Positions 1 through 12,520 are shown, counted from the stretch's first letter. The stretch is 64,000 nucleotides of DNA from Siphonodentalium dalli (GCA_032622095.1 CP136067.1:119835281-119899280); one strand, 5' to 3'. A program made the numbers and translations. Notes: generated by a model not told the origin, from the sequence alone.

Positions 1-600
1 TCAGGGAAGGGGGTTAGGATTATTGTGCCAAAATTAGTGAAACAAATTATACCGATTTCCACCAAACTTATATATATAGGTATCTCTGTGATATACGACA
101 AGTTTAATTATGTAGTTTCAAATTTGTCAAGTGATTGTGTCTGGTTCAGGTCTTCAGGATGGCGCTTGGGGTAGGGATCCGACATAAAATGATAAAAAAA
201 ACATTTTGTCACCAATTACCAACACACTTCTGTATATAGGTGTATATCCGTGATATACGAGGAGTCTAATAGTGTAGTATACATGTTTCCAAACTGGGAC
301 CGTCCGAGTCAGGGATGGGGTTTGGTGAGGGGCTCACCATTGACAACAACTCTTCTGCAGCCGATATCCACCAAACGTATAGTATACATTCATCTCCATT
401 ATACAGGGAATATAACGGTGTGATTTAAAGTTGTAAAGGTTACACGGTCGTAGTCAACGATGGAGGTTGGGGAGGGGCACCATGATTAATCAAACAGTTT
501 TAGCAGCTACGCAGATTTCCTCCAAACTTATTTGAAGGCTTCCCGTGATATAAGGAATCTAACAGTGTAGTTTAATTGTTTTCGAAATGGCACCTGTCAC
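1..600 (-). repeat. Diverged ~145-150 bp satellite array, reverse orientation
   Basis: Four diverged monomers share a core such as CCACCAAACTTATATA, followed by a 'gtgatata...' segment and a 'TGTAGTTT' segment. Cores start near 59, 220, 367 and 509. Reverse-complemented, they read 'TTTGGTGGAAATCGGCG'-like, matching the plus-strand array at 20.5-22.5 kb, so the same family lies here in opposite orientation. No credible coding region is present. Confidence 0.6.
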
Positions 601-1100
601 CATGACTGATGAATAAAATTTCTCTGGTCGTCGCCAAATTCTGTTATTTTAAAACATGACAGGCTTATCATTTCGAATTGTGAGAACAACCGCATGTATG
701 CTAGACTTGCCGCGGTTTTATTCGGAAAATGACCAAAGTTTCCATGGAGTACATCCATAAAATTACTTGATGAGTCATGAAAAACATACATATTCACATA
801 GACAATGGTTTATTCTAACCAAAAAGACGCATACACTCTTTCGGGTGGCGCATACTTATGTCAATCCCTATATGATTGTATTCTGTTGACGTTTTAAATT
901 ATCTTATATACATGTACCATATAAACCTGTATACATGACATTTGGCTAATTACAAAAAATCGTTATTTGTCACCCGAAAGAACAAAACGCCAGGGTGGTT
1001 TTATCGACTGTGTATATTAACCGTACTTACTGTGATTCAGTAATAATGGAGGATAATTAAAGATATATTACTCTCTACATACTTACATGATAACGCAATA
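601..1100. other. AT-rich stretch, nothing recognised
   Basis: Short reading frames only. No splice-bounded exon, RNA gene or repeat copy was recognised. Confidence 0.4.
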
Positions 1101-1103
1101 GCT

Positions 1104-1392
1104 TATGGGAATCCAAATTGACATTTAATAAATAATTGAGCTTATAAGCAGAGGGGTTATCTTATGAGGGAGATATTAATTGCTCTTAAACGCAATAAGG
1201 ATGTAATTGCATGCGCTAAAGCGCAATAAGGAATCCCTTATTGCGATAAAGCGCTTAAGTGCAATACTGTATCTCTAATTGCGCTTAAGCACAATAAGGA
1301 ATATTCTTATTGCGCTTAAGCGCAATTAGATGTTTCTTATCGCAAGCGCAATTATCTATTAAATGGAAATTTGGCTTCCCATAATAGCTGGC
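1104..1392. mobile_element. MITE with ~35 bp imperfect terminal inverted repeats and GCGCTTAAGCGC core
   Basis: The left end 'CTTATGGGAATCCAAATT' (from ~1104) is the imperfect reverse complement of the right end 'AAATTTGGCTTCCCATAATA' near 1366-1385. The interior (1180-1350) is a run of AAGCGCAATAAGG-type motifs containing the self-complementary core GCGCTTAAGCGC. There is no coding potential. A target-site duplication is not obvious, so the superfamily is not assigned. Confidence 0.6.
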
Positions 1393-1399
1393 CATATCG

Positions 1400-1844
1400 T
1401 CATTTTCCAATCTGTGGGTGTTAAAGTAAAGTTGGAGATAGAGTCCGCTCAATAACCCGTACTTTTGTCAACATACAAAACTAAGAGGAAAAATCGACAA
1501 TTTTCAACGGACAGACGCGCAGAAACACTATGTGAAAATGGTTCCCAGCAATCTCAGTATATTACGGCAGAATCCCCGCAGTACTGAAAATAATGTTAGC
1601 CGCGAGATCTAATTGACAAATTCATACAAACGATTGGAATCAATTGGCGCTTTTATTATTCTGCTTCCGTCGCTGCGATGTATTGTTGTAGGTATTTTAC
1701 GAAAGCGCGCCAATATCCCATACACAATTTCTCATATTGACCGTTAGAAGTGTCTAAAGCGCTGTCGCCTGACTCGAAACTCACCCCACTGGGCAACGGA
1801 AGCGGCTATATGCATGGCCACACAAGAATTTTACTTTAAGGCAT
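1400..1844. other. Non-repetitive stretch, nothing recognised
   Basis: No convincing exon or structural repeat was seen. Confidence 0.35.
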
Positions 1845-2000
1845 GCCGAGAGCTTTCCGATGAATGGCAACAAGCCATATTTCCGACTAAATCCTGAAAA
1901 TTTACCCATAATTCTGCTGTGGTTAAGAGGTCGATTAATTAGAGCATTACTGTATATCGCGGCAAGAGAGCAATCTGATTTGTCGTCCATTCTTGTCAGA
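1845..2000 (-). repeat. Dispersed repeat copy (partner at 49903-50030)
   Basis: 'GGCAACAAGCCATATTTCCG' near 1865 and the following ~100 bp recur in reverse complement at about 49903-50030. Both copies give short reading frames, but these sit in different frames and look like shared repeat rather than conserved protein. Confidence 0.6.
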
Positions 2001-2282
2001 ATAACATGAGCATGAGACATTTATAATATTGTGGATCAGGAGTTTGAAGTTACCTTGTTGTAATTTCAGTCTATCTTATCGATAATAATGATAATGATAA
2101 TTTGTTCATACACATATGAGGCAGTGAACACAAACTGAGCCACTGTATCCACTCGTCCGGAGTACATCTGCGAATGTTTGCCTACATGCCCGCTATAACC
2201 ATTACGTGGGACTATATATATGGAGCTCCAAATGGGTCTAACCGGGGGGTATAACTCTACGAGGAAGGTAATTGTCTTGTTA

Positions 2283-2465
2283 AAAGTTACTCAATCCGAT
2301 TCGATGGTCCCCATATCATCAGATTCCAACAACAACATTTTTTGAAATGCCGCTTCAGTTATCAGAATCGATTAATTGCCCAAAATAATGCTAACCACAG
2401 TCAACTATAGTATACAATTGCCCAAAACCTGTTTTATTAACAATTTGTTCAACGAAATTTGGCCA
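2283..2465 (+). repeat. ~180 bp dispersed repeat, copy 1 (partner 3960-4143)
   Basis: The stretch from 'CAATCCGAT' through 'ATCAGAATCGATTAATTGC' and 'TTGTTCAACGAAAT' is repeated in the same orientation about 1.68 kb downstream. The copies differ by point changes and by the length of a CAA run. Confidence 0.65.
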
Positions 2466-2739
2466 GATTGTCAAATATCTAAGACCCAAAGCCACTTGAT
2501 TTTAGAGTTATCCATCGTCATCCACAATTTGGTCCGAAACCGTCGGCTCGTCGACATTTTGCCAGGCCGCCAAAAGTTACCGGTGGTGAAAAATAATAGA
2601 TTTCAAAATCGATATCTGATCACTCTCAGCTTTGGTGGGTGGGGTTTCTCGACTCGAATCAAATAATTTTTACCCCTGAAGCCAAAGAAATAGTAATTTG
2701 GGAGCTTTAATTCGGATTATGCATCTTTAGACATTCCAA

Positions 2740-3040
2740 AAAAGTGCAACGTCACTCGGTTGTCAATGGGGGAAAGAAGATGGTCACCAACATTTTCTTT
2801 TTGTCGCTGATTTCGATCAACATCTCCATGATACAGGGACTGGTGGGGTTTAAAAATGCCAAAGTGGAGTTGTCTGAATAAAAACAATAGTCCGTGCTAG
2901 GGATGGCTTTGGGGCTCGAGGGTACCGCAATTGCTGACAAAAAGTATTGCCGAGTTTCATTAAACTTATATATTGGATCTCCGCAATATGAGAAATTAAA
3001 TGGTGTAGTTGGTGTAAACATATTTATTTGAAGCCAATTG
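2740..3040 (-). repeat. Isolated monomers of the ~145 bp satellite, reverse orientation
   Basis: 'TTCATTAAACTTATATATTG' near 2957 followed by 'AATGGTGTAGTT' matches the monomer cores at 1-600. It is the reverse complement of the array at 20.5-22.5 kb. About two diverged units are present. Confidence 0.45.
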
Positions 3041-3059
3041 ATCCCGCGAAAGTGGTGTC

Positions 3060-3950
3060 ACCAACAATTATTGCCACATGTCATTGACTTTCGAACACCC
3101 ACCAACTGTTCAGATATACTATAATCCCTACTGAAATTTTATCCGCACTCCACGACAAAGCACGTGCTGATTGACAGGTGGCAGAAATGCCAGTCATTTA
3201 TATTAAGCGACCATCTTGATAAAATTACAAGATTTGCAGGCAATCTTTCCAGTGTGTGAACTTATGCCCTAACAATTTTCTACAATGGCCGATTTGATCA
3301 GGGAATCATGCAGTACATATGGGTGTTCATTGCTTCAAATGCTTCAAATGTGGTTAATTCAGTGGGCTCAGACAAATTCTCATTTCTTATCGCAATGGCA
3401 AAGCCCTAAACTATGTTTAGCGCATGGCAAAAAACAAAAACAAAAAAGAGTAATGTGCGGTTGTGTGTATTTGTGTAGGGGCATGAGAATCGGCACATTT
3501 CCCCAGATTCTAAATCCGATATAGAATCGGGTGGCTAATATCGATATCGAGTCTCGAATCGCCATCATCGGTGCATAGCGTATGGGTAACCAAATTCGGT
3601 AGCGAGTTTGTTCCTATATATACGGCGCCGGGAAGTTTCAGTGTATGTATTTTGAAATAAAATGCAATATCTATATCCATGAATATAATTGTACAGAGTC
3701 TGATCACAATAATATAATTAACATAAATTGGTTTAGAGTACGATTGTGAATAAAACAGTTATTCATTTTGCGGTTAATCATTATATTAATCATCTGAAGT
3801 ATCAACGGAGTACGTTCGCGACCCTACACCTATATGAGATCGGGCCATATTGTGACAAAATCAATTAGGAGTCTGTGTACACCGTGACCATAATCATACC
3901 AGGATCGTGTGGTTCGCGAGAAAAAGGACACATATATTCACTCCGATATT
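3060..3950. other. Nothing recognised
   Basis: Short frames only, with no exon, RNA gene or repeat family identified in this stretch. Confidence 0.35.
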
Positions 3951-3959
3951 ACACAATTA

Positions 3960-4143
3960 AAGGTTGTCAATCCGATCAGAGGGTCCCCATATCATCAAGA
4001 TACAACAACAACAACAACAACATTTCTTCAAAATACGCTTTAGTTATCAGAATCGATTAATTGCAACACAATAATGCTAACCACTGTCAACTATTATACC
4101 AAATTTCCCAAAACGTGTTATTATTTTGTTCAACGAAATATCG
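3960..4143 (+). repeat. ~180 bp dispersed repeat, copy 2
   Basis: Same orientation as 2283-2465, with an expanded CAA run near 4002-4020 and the shared block 'ATCAGAATCGATTAATTGC'. Confidence 0.65.
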
Positions 4144-4329
4144 CCGTATTATCACTTGATTATCACGATATAAGGGATCAATAAGTCATTACGCCCTCTA
4201 TGGATGTATTCTGAGCGTATTTTCCGTGTGGCTATGGAGCTATAACTGTCTGTGGAGCTATGGTGGAGTTTTACGTGAATAAATACATACCTTAAGGTAT
4301 TTACGTATACGTGCTTCTATTTGATTTTT

Positions 4330-5365
4330 ATTTATGTGTACGCAGCGCATATCAGCATGCCTTATGAATTGAACAATGTTAAGAAATTACCCCCCCCTAT
4401 GACCACGTTTTAATTGATCCTCATGGGAGGGGGTATTTAAATTAGTCCTCATTGGACCATATGTTAATTGACCCTTATGGGACCGTAGTTTAATCAACAC
4501 TGATGACACCATATTTGAATTAACCCCCATAATGGACCATATTTTAATTTTAATTAACCCTCATGTTACCATATTTCAATTACCCCCCCCCCCCCCATTG
4601 GGCCGTATTTTTATCAACCCTTCTCAGATCATATTCTAATTATCCCTAACTGATCAGTTATGGATCATATTTTAATTAACAATCATGATAAGATTTTAAT
4701 TAACCGTCATGGGACCATATTTTGTATTAACCCTCATGCATTGGACCATATTTTAATTAATCCTCATGGGACCATAATTTGTTTAACCCTGGTGTGATCT
4801 TATTTTAATTTACCCTCATCGGACCATATTTTAATTAACTCTCCCTGATGTGACCATATTTTAATTAACCCTCATGAGAGAACATATCTTCAAAGTTGAT
4901 ACCAGGAGTGCATGACCTGAGGCCATTCTTAGTTCACCATTACGCCCTCGCATGGTGTATATTGGCAAGTACATATGTCCCTGTCGTAGGAGATGATGGA
5001 CTAAGTGTGATTAAAAACCTACTCGGTATATGCGTACTTGGATGGACTAAATGTGATTAGAAACGTACTCGGTATTTACGTACTTGAACCATGTAACGAT
5101 GATCGACAATTTTGCCCTGATTATTATTCTGCATGCAATTCCATGCCCATGCATTATTCAGACCTCCTTTTCAATACAAATTAGAACAGGTATTTCCGTA
5201 CTTGGATGGACTAAATGTGATTAGAAACGAACTCGGTATTTGAGTACTTGAACCATGTAACGATGATCGAGAGCTTTTGGTCTGATTATTATTCTACATA
5301 CTATTTCATGCACTATTCATACCTCTATTTCAAGAAAGAAATTAGAACAAATAACAAAGAAAAAA
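4330..5365 (+). mobile_element. Composite repeat: ~27 bp minisatellite plus ~164 bp tandem unit (partner 32400-32960)
   Basis: The 5' part, 'TATTTATGTGTACGCAGCGC', is followed at 4395-4890 by a degenerate ~27 bp minisatellite with the theme CCTCATGGGACCATATTTTA. After 'CATTACGCCCTC' near 4944 come two tandem ~164 bp units (5034-5197 and 5198-5350). The same order of modules occurs at 32.4-32.96 kb with fewer minisatellite units and one copy of the long unit. No coding sequence is present, and the type is unknown. Confidence 0.65.
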
Positions 5366-5372
5366 TACACAT

Positions 5373-5465
5373 GCAGAATGAGGTCCACAGAGGGTGAATT
5401 TATTGATGCTACCCCGCATAGCGGGCTAGCATCACCAAATTCACCCTCTGGGAACCTCATTCTGC
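5373..5465. repeat. Hairpin unit 1 of a tandem pair
   Basis: A 93-bp inverted repeat opening with GCAGAATGAGGTCC and closing with the complementary arm ending CATTCTGC. The turn is around CCCCGCATAGCGGGC. The arms are nearly perfect. Confidence 0.8.
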
Positions 5466-5475
5466 AGAGATGTAA

Positions 5476-5572
5476 GCAGAATGAGGTCCCCATGCAGGGG
5501 GTGAATTTGGTGATCCTAGCCCGCTATGCGGGGTAGTATCACTAAATTCACCCTATGGGGACCTCATTCTGC
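5476..5572. repeat. Hairpin unit 2 of a tandem pair
   Basis: A 97-bp inverted repeat with the same termini and the same core, read as GCCCGCTATGCGGGG. The core lies in the opposite orientation to unit 1, and the units are only 10 bp apart. Confidence 0.8.
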
Positions 5573-5883
5573 AAATGACATTCTAGTCGAAAACAATTGA
5601 AATGTCATACAAGAGAACCGAGAAACCAACAGTTTAGTGTATTTGCCGCGAACTCTCAGCACGTCAACACAATAACGTGTCAATCGTCAAGGCGTTCGTC
5701 ACTTTTTGGCAATGCGTGTGCGGTTATTGGTGTATCAATGAAACGACCGTTGCATGTTTGGCGAAGCGATCATTGGGTGTATTAGTCTAGTCGTAATTCT
5801 CAGAAAAGACATTTCTAGAAGCATTTCCGCGGAAAAGTGTCAAACCAACTTTTTTACCATAATTCGAAGGTGCCGAACACGAA

Positions 5884-7705
5884 TTAGTCGGGGAGCCAAT
5901 AAGGTCCACCTGCACCCCCCCCCCCCGATGATTACAAATAACCTTATTTTTATTGTTCCCTATGGTATCCAGATAAAGAATCCGGAATTCTCCGAAAAAT
6001 AAAGGTGGCCCTACTAGGTGCTAGAGCCATTTGAATCCAAGATGGCCGCCATTTCCTCTAATTCCGACCAGCTGTATTTAATCGTTGTAATAGATCGGTT
6101 GTTAGCAAAAGACACAGACAAAATATATGCCATTTGTTGGTATGATGTCCTTCTTCAAAATGACGGCAAAAAATTTCGAAAAAAATTCAAAATGGCCGCC
6201 GAAAAATGACGTCATCTGCACGAAAATAGGAAATTTAATTAATATTTCACCATATCTTCCATTTTTCTTCACATTAATCATTAGTAAATGGCAATGTTTT
6301 TGAGACAGTCATCAAGCGTGATATTATAGCGTCATTTTAAGACATTTGCCATTGACGAGGGTTCCGTAATAGATACAGAAAGAGGATTTGAAAAAGAGGG
6401 GTAAAATTTTCGATTTTTTGCAAGACGATTTTGATAGTCATTTTATCGACAAACCACACAGGCTGTTAATAGAATGTCAACAACTATGTGCTTTATTTTA
6501 TAGGACGGATGTTTTACTTCAATGGGAATGAAATTGGTGTAGAAAATTTCCAAAATGGCCGCCGAAAATATGAAAAATGGTAAATATTGCCCCAGGGTGT
6601 CCTGCAATGGCTTACAAGTTGTGGTTAATATATAAAATTGGCTAATCTGTATTATATACATTGCATACTAACATGTCTGATGCACCATGGATCATTGTTT
6701 CTATTGTCACCACTGACATCACCAGAAATATTGGATTTTTCTCTCACAAACTTGACATAAATTTCGACAAAAATTCACTTTTCAGGGTTGGACAATTGTT
6801 TTAAGTAAAATGCAACTATCATTGGTATCAAAGGTATTTATTATATTGGTCTATCTTAAATGTGTCACACTACGGTGTTTATAGACCAAATTGCTCAAGA
6901 TGGCTTCCAAAATGGCAACCAAATTTGTAAAAAGTTAATTTTTTACATATATCCCGAACATTATTCTCTGCGTTATCCGACAAGGTAGTAAATTGTGACT
7001 CACTTGGTTATTGTACGTGTTAGTTAATTAACTGACAACTACGTTCTATTATTTTTGTCCCAGTTCCGTATGGGGCATGACAAATTCATTTTAAAGTTGC
7101 AGTATGGAATTTTGCGGAGAACCTCTTTTGTGTTTCTTGCCATATTATTGAAAGGAAATGGGCAGAACTTTGAAACGGAACTGAGATGAACCATAATATG
7201 TGGCTATTCTGGTCCATTATGATAAAACATATCAACTGGATACACGATGGATGCCAAGATGGTAGCCAGGGAGTTACTATATGGTCATAGATGAGGTGAA
7301 TAGGTATACAGGGAGTTATTGTATGGTCAACGGTGAGATGAGTACATGTATGTATACAATTAGTGACTGTATGATCATAAATGTAATGAATAGCTATACA
7401 GGGAGTGACTAAATGGTCATGTGTCAGGTGTATGAGTATACCCGGTGTTCCTGCTTGGTGACGTGTAGGTCATGTGTAGGTTATACGGGTATACACGTGT
7501 GTTGCTATATGGTCATGGGCGAGGGGTATGTGTATATAGCGAGCGGCTATATGGCCATGGATGATGTGCATATGCATACATGGAGTGAATATACTGACAT
7601 GGCTGGGGAGTATTAGTATATCTTGAGTGGCTATTCTACTATGGTGTGACAATAGGGATACGGGGAGTGACATGGCCAAGGGTGAGGTGAATATATATAC
7701 AGGGA
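5884..7705 (+). repeat. Left arm of foldback 1
   Basis: Starts TTAGTCGGGGAGCC, then a C-run, then AT-rich sequence with several 'AAGATGGC'/'AAAATGGCCGCC' motifs, then the first ~42 bp subrepeats from ~7262. Agreement with the right arm is near perfect, with isolated substitutions and a one-base indel near 7652. Small reading frames are mirrored exactly in both arms and are not genes. Confidence 0.85.
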
Positions 7706-8746
7706 GTTACTGTATGGGCATGAATGGTATGAATATGTATACAAGGAGTGACTATATGGTTATGAGTGGGGTGTCCATGGTGAGATGCATAGGAATATAA
7801 GGAGTGGCTGTATGGGCATGTGTGAGGTGAATCGGTATACATGTAGTGACTGTACGGTGTATTGTTGTGTGTGGCCGTTGTGACCGTATGGGCATTGCTG
7901 TGGTGTATAGATATAACGAGAGTAGCTACATGGTCATCTGTGAGTTGTTTATGTATATATGGAGTGACTGTAATGTCGTGGTGGGATGTATATGTGTACC
8001 GTGTGTGGCTGTATTGTGACATGTGGGTGTATATGTATATTTGTGCTGTCTGTATGATCATGGATGGAGTGCGTAGATAAATAGGGAGTGATTTTATGGT
8101 TATGGGTAATGTGTATATGTGCACCTGGTATGCCTGTACGGTCAAGATTGAAGTTATATGCATACCTGTGGCTATATAGGGAGTGCCCTTTTGGTAACGG
8201 GTGGGTCGTATATTGATATATGTTGTGGATGTATTATCATCGGTCGTGTATAGGGTGTAGATGAATGATCATGGATGGCGTGTATAAGTATACATTGAGT
8301 TGCTGAATTGTCATGTGCGAGGTGTATATGCAAGTATTAAACTTATGAGTGGTCGTGTGTGCGCGTATTGGTATATTTGGAAGGGCTCACCATTGATGAG
8401 GTGTATATGTATATCTGGATTGACTCTATGGTCATGGGTATGGCGAATAGATATACATGTAGTGGCTGTATGGTCCACGGTGAGTGAATAGGTATACAAT
8501 GAGTGACTTTATGATCGTGAATGTGGTGAATATGTATACACATAGTGACTATATGGCCAGGTGTAGGAGTATACCTGGTGTTCATGCATGGTGACTCATG
8601 GCTGTATCGTCATTTGTGGCATGTACCAGTATAACCAAATATGGCTGTATGGTCAGGTGTATGTGTATAAAGTGGGTGACTATATTGTCATTTGTGTGGT
8701 GTTTATGTACATATGAGGTCATGGTGCGTTGTGCATGTGTAATTTG
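7262..8746 (+). repeat. ~42 bp subrepeats, left half of foldback 1
   Basis: Roughly 35 degenerate units with a theme like GGAGTGACTNTATGGTCATG followed by a 'gtgaggtg..tatgtataca' part. Because 42 is a multiple of three, the array stays open in some frames and gives histidine/threonine-rich period-14 pseudo-proteins. I do not regard these as genes. Confidence 0.8.
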
Positions 8747-8876
8747 GGTGGCTATCGCTTTCCACAATAACGCAAGGATATGTTAATCAATAGAGAGGTC
8801 ATATCAAAGAGTTCTCCACCATGATAGTGTTTGTGTACATGGGGGAACTTTAAACGTGAAAAGCGATAGCCACCCA
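8747..8876. repeat. Central inverted repeat of foldback 1
   Basis: GGGTGGCTATCGCTTTCC (8747-8764) faces its complement ending AAAGCGATAGCCACCC (to ~8875). About 95 bp of single-copy loop between them contains ATATGTTAATCAATAGAGAG. The loop is conserved in foldback 2 (12389-12520), so it marks the true centre. Confidence 0.75.
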
Positions 8877-9770
8877 TTACCACACAGTCATTCCATATAT
8901 ACATAAACACTACAGACATAACAATATAGTGACCAACTGTATAAACGTACACCTGACCCATGACCATGGATGGCCATACAGCCATGAGTCACAATGCAGT
9001 CACACCGGGTATAATCCTAAACATGACCCATAACCATAGAGTCACTCCTTGTATACCCATTCACCTCACTATTGGCCATACGGTCATCCCATGTATACCT
9101 ATTCTCCACACACACATGGTCAAATAGACATTCAATATATACATTAACACCACAACAATGACCATAGAGTCACCCCGGGTATACATATCCACCTCACCAA
9201 TGGTCATATAGCCACTCGCTTCATACACATACCCTCACCCATGGCACCTGGTATACTCCTTCATCTGACCTACGGCCATATAGTCACACCGTGTGTACCT
9301 ATTCAAAACATTCGTACATGATCATGGTCAATCATTGTATATATATTCACCTCACCCTTGGCCATGTCACTCCCCGTATCCCTATTTGTCACACCATAGT
9401 AGAATAGCCACTCAAGATATACTAATACTCCCCAGCCATGTCAGTATATTCACTCCATGTATGCATATGCACATCATCCATGGCCATATAGCCGCTCGCT
9501 ATATACACATACCCCTCGCCCATGACCATATAGCAACACATGTGTATACCCGTATAACCTACACATGACCTACACGTCACCAAGCAGGAACACCGGGTAT
9601 ACTCATACACCTGACACATGACCATTTAGTCACTCCCTGTATAGCTATTCATTACATTTATGATCATACAGTCACTAATTGTATACATACATGTACTCAT
9701 CTCACCGTTGACCATACAATAACTCCCTGTATACCTATTCACCTCATCTATGACCATATAGTAACTCCCT
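8877..9770 (-). repeat. ~42 bp subrepeats, right half of foldback 1
   Basis: About 21 units in the opposite orientation to 7262-8746, with the reverse theme 'catgaccata.agtcactcc'. The unit number differs from the left half, as expected if the inner domains expand and contract independently. Confidence 0.8.
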
Positions 9771-11154
9771 GGCTACCATCTTGGCATCCACCGTGTATCC
9801 AGTTGATATGTTTTATCATAATGGACCAGAATAGCCACATATTATGGTTCATCTCAGTTCCGTTTCAAAGTTCTGCCCATTTCCTTTCAATAATATGGCA
9901 AGAAACACAAAAGAGGTTCTCCGCAAAATTCCATACTGCAACTTTAAAATGAATTTGTCATGCCCCATACGGAACTGGGACAAACATAATAGAACGTAGT
10001 TGTCAGTTAATTAACTAACACGTACAATAACCAAGTGAGTCACAATTTACTACCTTGTCGGATAACGCAGAGAATAATGTTCGGGATATATGTAAAAAAT
10101 TAACTTTTTACAAATTTGGTTGCCATTTTGGAAGCCATCTTGAGCAATTTGGTCTATAAACACCGTAGTGTGTCACATTTAAGATAGACCAATACAATAA
10201 ATACCTTTGATACCAATGATAGTTGCATTTTACTTAAAACAATTGTCCAACCCTGAAAAGTGAATTTTTGTCGAAATTTATGTCAAGTTTGTGAGAGAAA
10301 AATCCAATATTTCTGGTGATGTCAGTGGTGAAAATAGAAACAATGATCCATGGTGCATCAGACATGTTAGTATGCAATGTATATAATACAGATTAGCCAA
10401 TTTTATATATTAACCACAACTTGTAAGCCATTGCAGGACACCCTGGGGCAATATTTACCATTTTTCATATTTTCGGCGGCCATTTTGGAAATTTTCTACA
10501 CCAATTTCATTCCCATTGAAGTAAAACATCCGTCCAATAAAATAAAGCACATAGTTGTTGACATTCTATTAACAGCCTGTGTGGTTTGTCGATAAAATGA
10601 CTATCAAAATCGTCTTGCAAAAAATCGAAAATTTTACCCCTCTTTTTCAAATCCTCTTTCTGTATCTATTACGGAACCCTCGTCAATGGCAAATGTCTTA
10701 AAATGACGCTATAATATCACGCTTGATGACTGTCTCAAAAACATTGCCATTTACTAATGATTAATGTGAAGAAAAATGGAAGATATGGTGAAATATTAAT
10801 TAAATTTCCTATTTTCGTGCAGATGACGTCATTTTTCGGCGGCCATTTTGAATTTTTTTCGAAATTTTTTGCCGTCATTTTGAAGAAGGACATCATACCA
10901 ACAAATGGCATATATTTTGTCTGTGTCTTTTGCTAACAACCGATCTATTACAACGATTAAATACAGCTGGTCGGAATTAGAGGAAATGGCGGCCATCTTG
11001 GATTCAAATGGCTCTAGCACCTAGTAGGGCCACCTTTATTTTTCGGAGAATTCCGGATTCTTTATCTGGATACCATAGGGAACAATAAAAATAAGGTTAT
11101 TTGTAATCATCGGGGGGGGGGGGTGCAGGTGGACCTTATTGGCTCCCCGACTAA
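9332..11154 (-). repeat. Right arm of foldback 1
   Basis: Reverse complement of 5884-7705, ending GGCTCCCCGACTAA. Near identity over 1.8 kb implies a young insertion or recent gene conversion between arms. Confidence 0.85.
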
Positions 11155-11451
11155 ATAGACTGCCTGTCGCCCGATTTGATGAACATAGGGTTCAATAAAA
11201 GGCTTTTAAAATCTTCGTGTTTTCTTCGCTGGAGGGTTGTTGATACGGCACCGTACAGCGTCATATGAAATCACGTAACTGGCCTTGAACATACTCAAAC
11301 TTATATACTCCTCGCGGAACGTTCAAAGCTGCGTTGTATCATGATACTATCATCACAGTAATAATTCTGAAACATTAACATCATATTAATCAGGTACCTA
11401 CGGTAAGACATTGCTGTTTTGTATATTTATCGACGATTCTCGTAATAATTC
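11155..11451. other. Spacer between the two foldback elements
   Basis: About 300 bp without recognised features; not part of either inverted repeat. Confidence 0.5.
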
Positions 11452-12388
11452 TCAGTCCGGGAGCCAATAGGGGTACCCTTGCACCCGCCCCATGGGACTT
11501 AACTTCACCCCACTCATTTTGTTCCTTATTATGTCCTTCAACTTTTAAGCAATGTTAATAAGAAAAAAAAGTGGCCGTGTAGACTTCAGACAAGATGGCG
11601 TCCATCCTGGCCGCCATTTTTCAGATCAGACCCTAAGTCAGTTTTATGCAAATTATAGCGGGAAAATCTTGTAAAATGTATACAAATGTATATATTTTCG
11701 TGAAGCTAAGACATAATGACACTTTGTTGGCGCAAAATTGAAACTCACCCTCCAAGATGGCCGCCAAAATGGCCACCGGAAGTTGAAAATATTACGTTTT
11801 TTTCACAAATATCTTCTAGATCAGTTCATATTGTTTGGAACTGGTTGAATAATATGACTTTATTTTGTGTTTTGTATATTAACTAATCATTGGAGCGGCG
11901 TGTATGAATACAGTATACAGTGAGTTGCTGAATTGTCATGTGTGAGGTGTATATGCAAGTACGGAAGGTATAAGTGGTCGTGTGTGTGGGTATTCGTATA
12001 TCTGGAAGGGTTCACCATTGGTGAGGTGTATATGTATACCTGGATTGACCCTATGGTCATGGGTATGGCGAATAGGGATACATGTAGTGGCTGTATGGTC
12101 CATAGTGAGATGAATATGTATGCACTGAGTGAATGTATGATCGTGAATGTGGTGCATATGTATACATATAGTGACTATATGGTCATGTGCCAGGTGTAGG
12201 AGTACACCTGGTGTTCATGCATGGTGAATCGTGGCTGTATCGTCACTTGTGGTATGTACGGGTATAACCAATTATGGCTGTATGGTCAGGTGTACGTGTA
12301 TAAAGTGGGTGACTATATTGTCATTTGTGTGGTGTTTATGTACATATGGAGTGACTGAGGTAATGGGTGGGTTGTACATGTGTACCTT

Positions 12389-12520
12389 GGGTGGCTATCG
12401 CTTTCCACAATAGCTCAAGGATATGTTAATCAATAGAGAGGTCATGCCAGAGAGTTCTCCATCTTGGTGGTGTTTATGTACATGGGGGAAACGTTAAACG
12501 TGAAAAGCGTTAGCCACCCA
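12389..12520. repeat. Central inverted repeat of foldback 2
   Basis: GGGTGGCTATCGCTTTCC faces a mirrored GAAAAGCGTTAGCCACCC. The loop 'ATATGTTAATCAATAGAGAG' is the same as in element 1. Confidence 0.75.

Larger units (their letters stand above)
5884..11154. mobile_element. Giant foldback element 1 (5.3 kb)
   Basis: Two ~1.82 kb arms, 5884-7705 and 9332-11154, are near-identical reverse complements in register (coordinates sum to 17038 along most of their length). Between and partly inside them are many ~42 bp subrepeats, pointing one way left of ~8750 and the other way right of ~8876. Termini read GTCGGGGAGCC...GGCTCCCCGAC with TA on each side (5885-5886 and 11152-11153), a possible TA duplication. 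Unique outer domains plus repetitive inner domains match the structure known for foldback (FB/TU-type) transposons. No transposase was seen. A diverged second copy follows at 11452-15155. Confidence 0.85.

Noticed and set aside
6018-6209. 63-codon frame conserved exactly at 10829-11020
   Set aside because: Conservation reflects the two arms of one palindrome, not selection on a protein.
7639-8163. 174-codon His/Thr-rich frame, and the similar 150-codon frame at 13308-13760
   Set aside because: The 14-residue period comes from the 42-bp subrepeats of the foldback elements; no independent gene signal.
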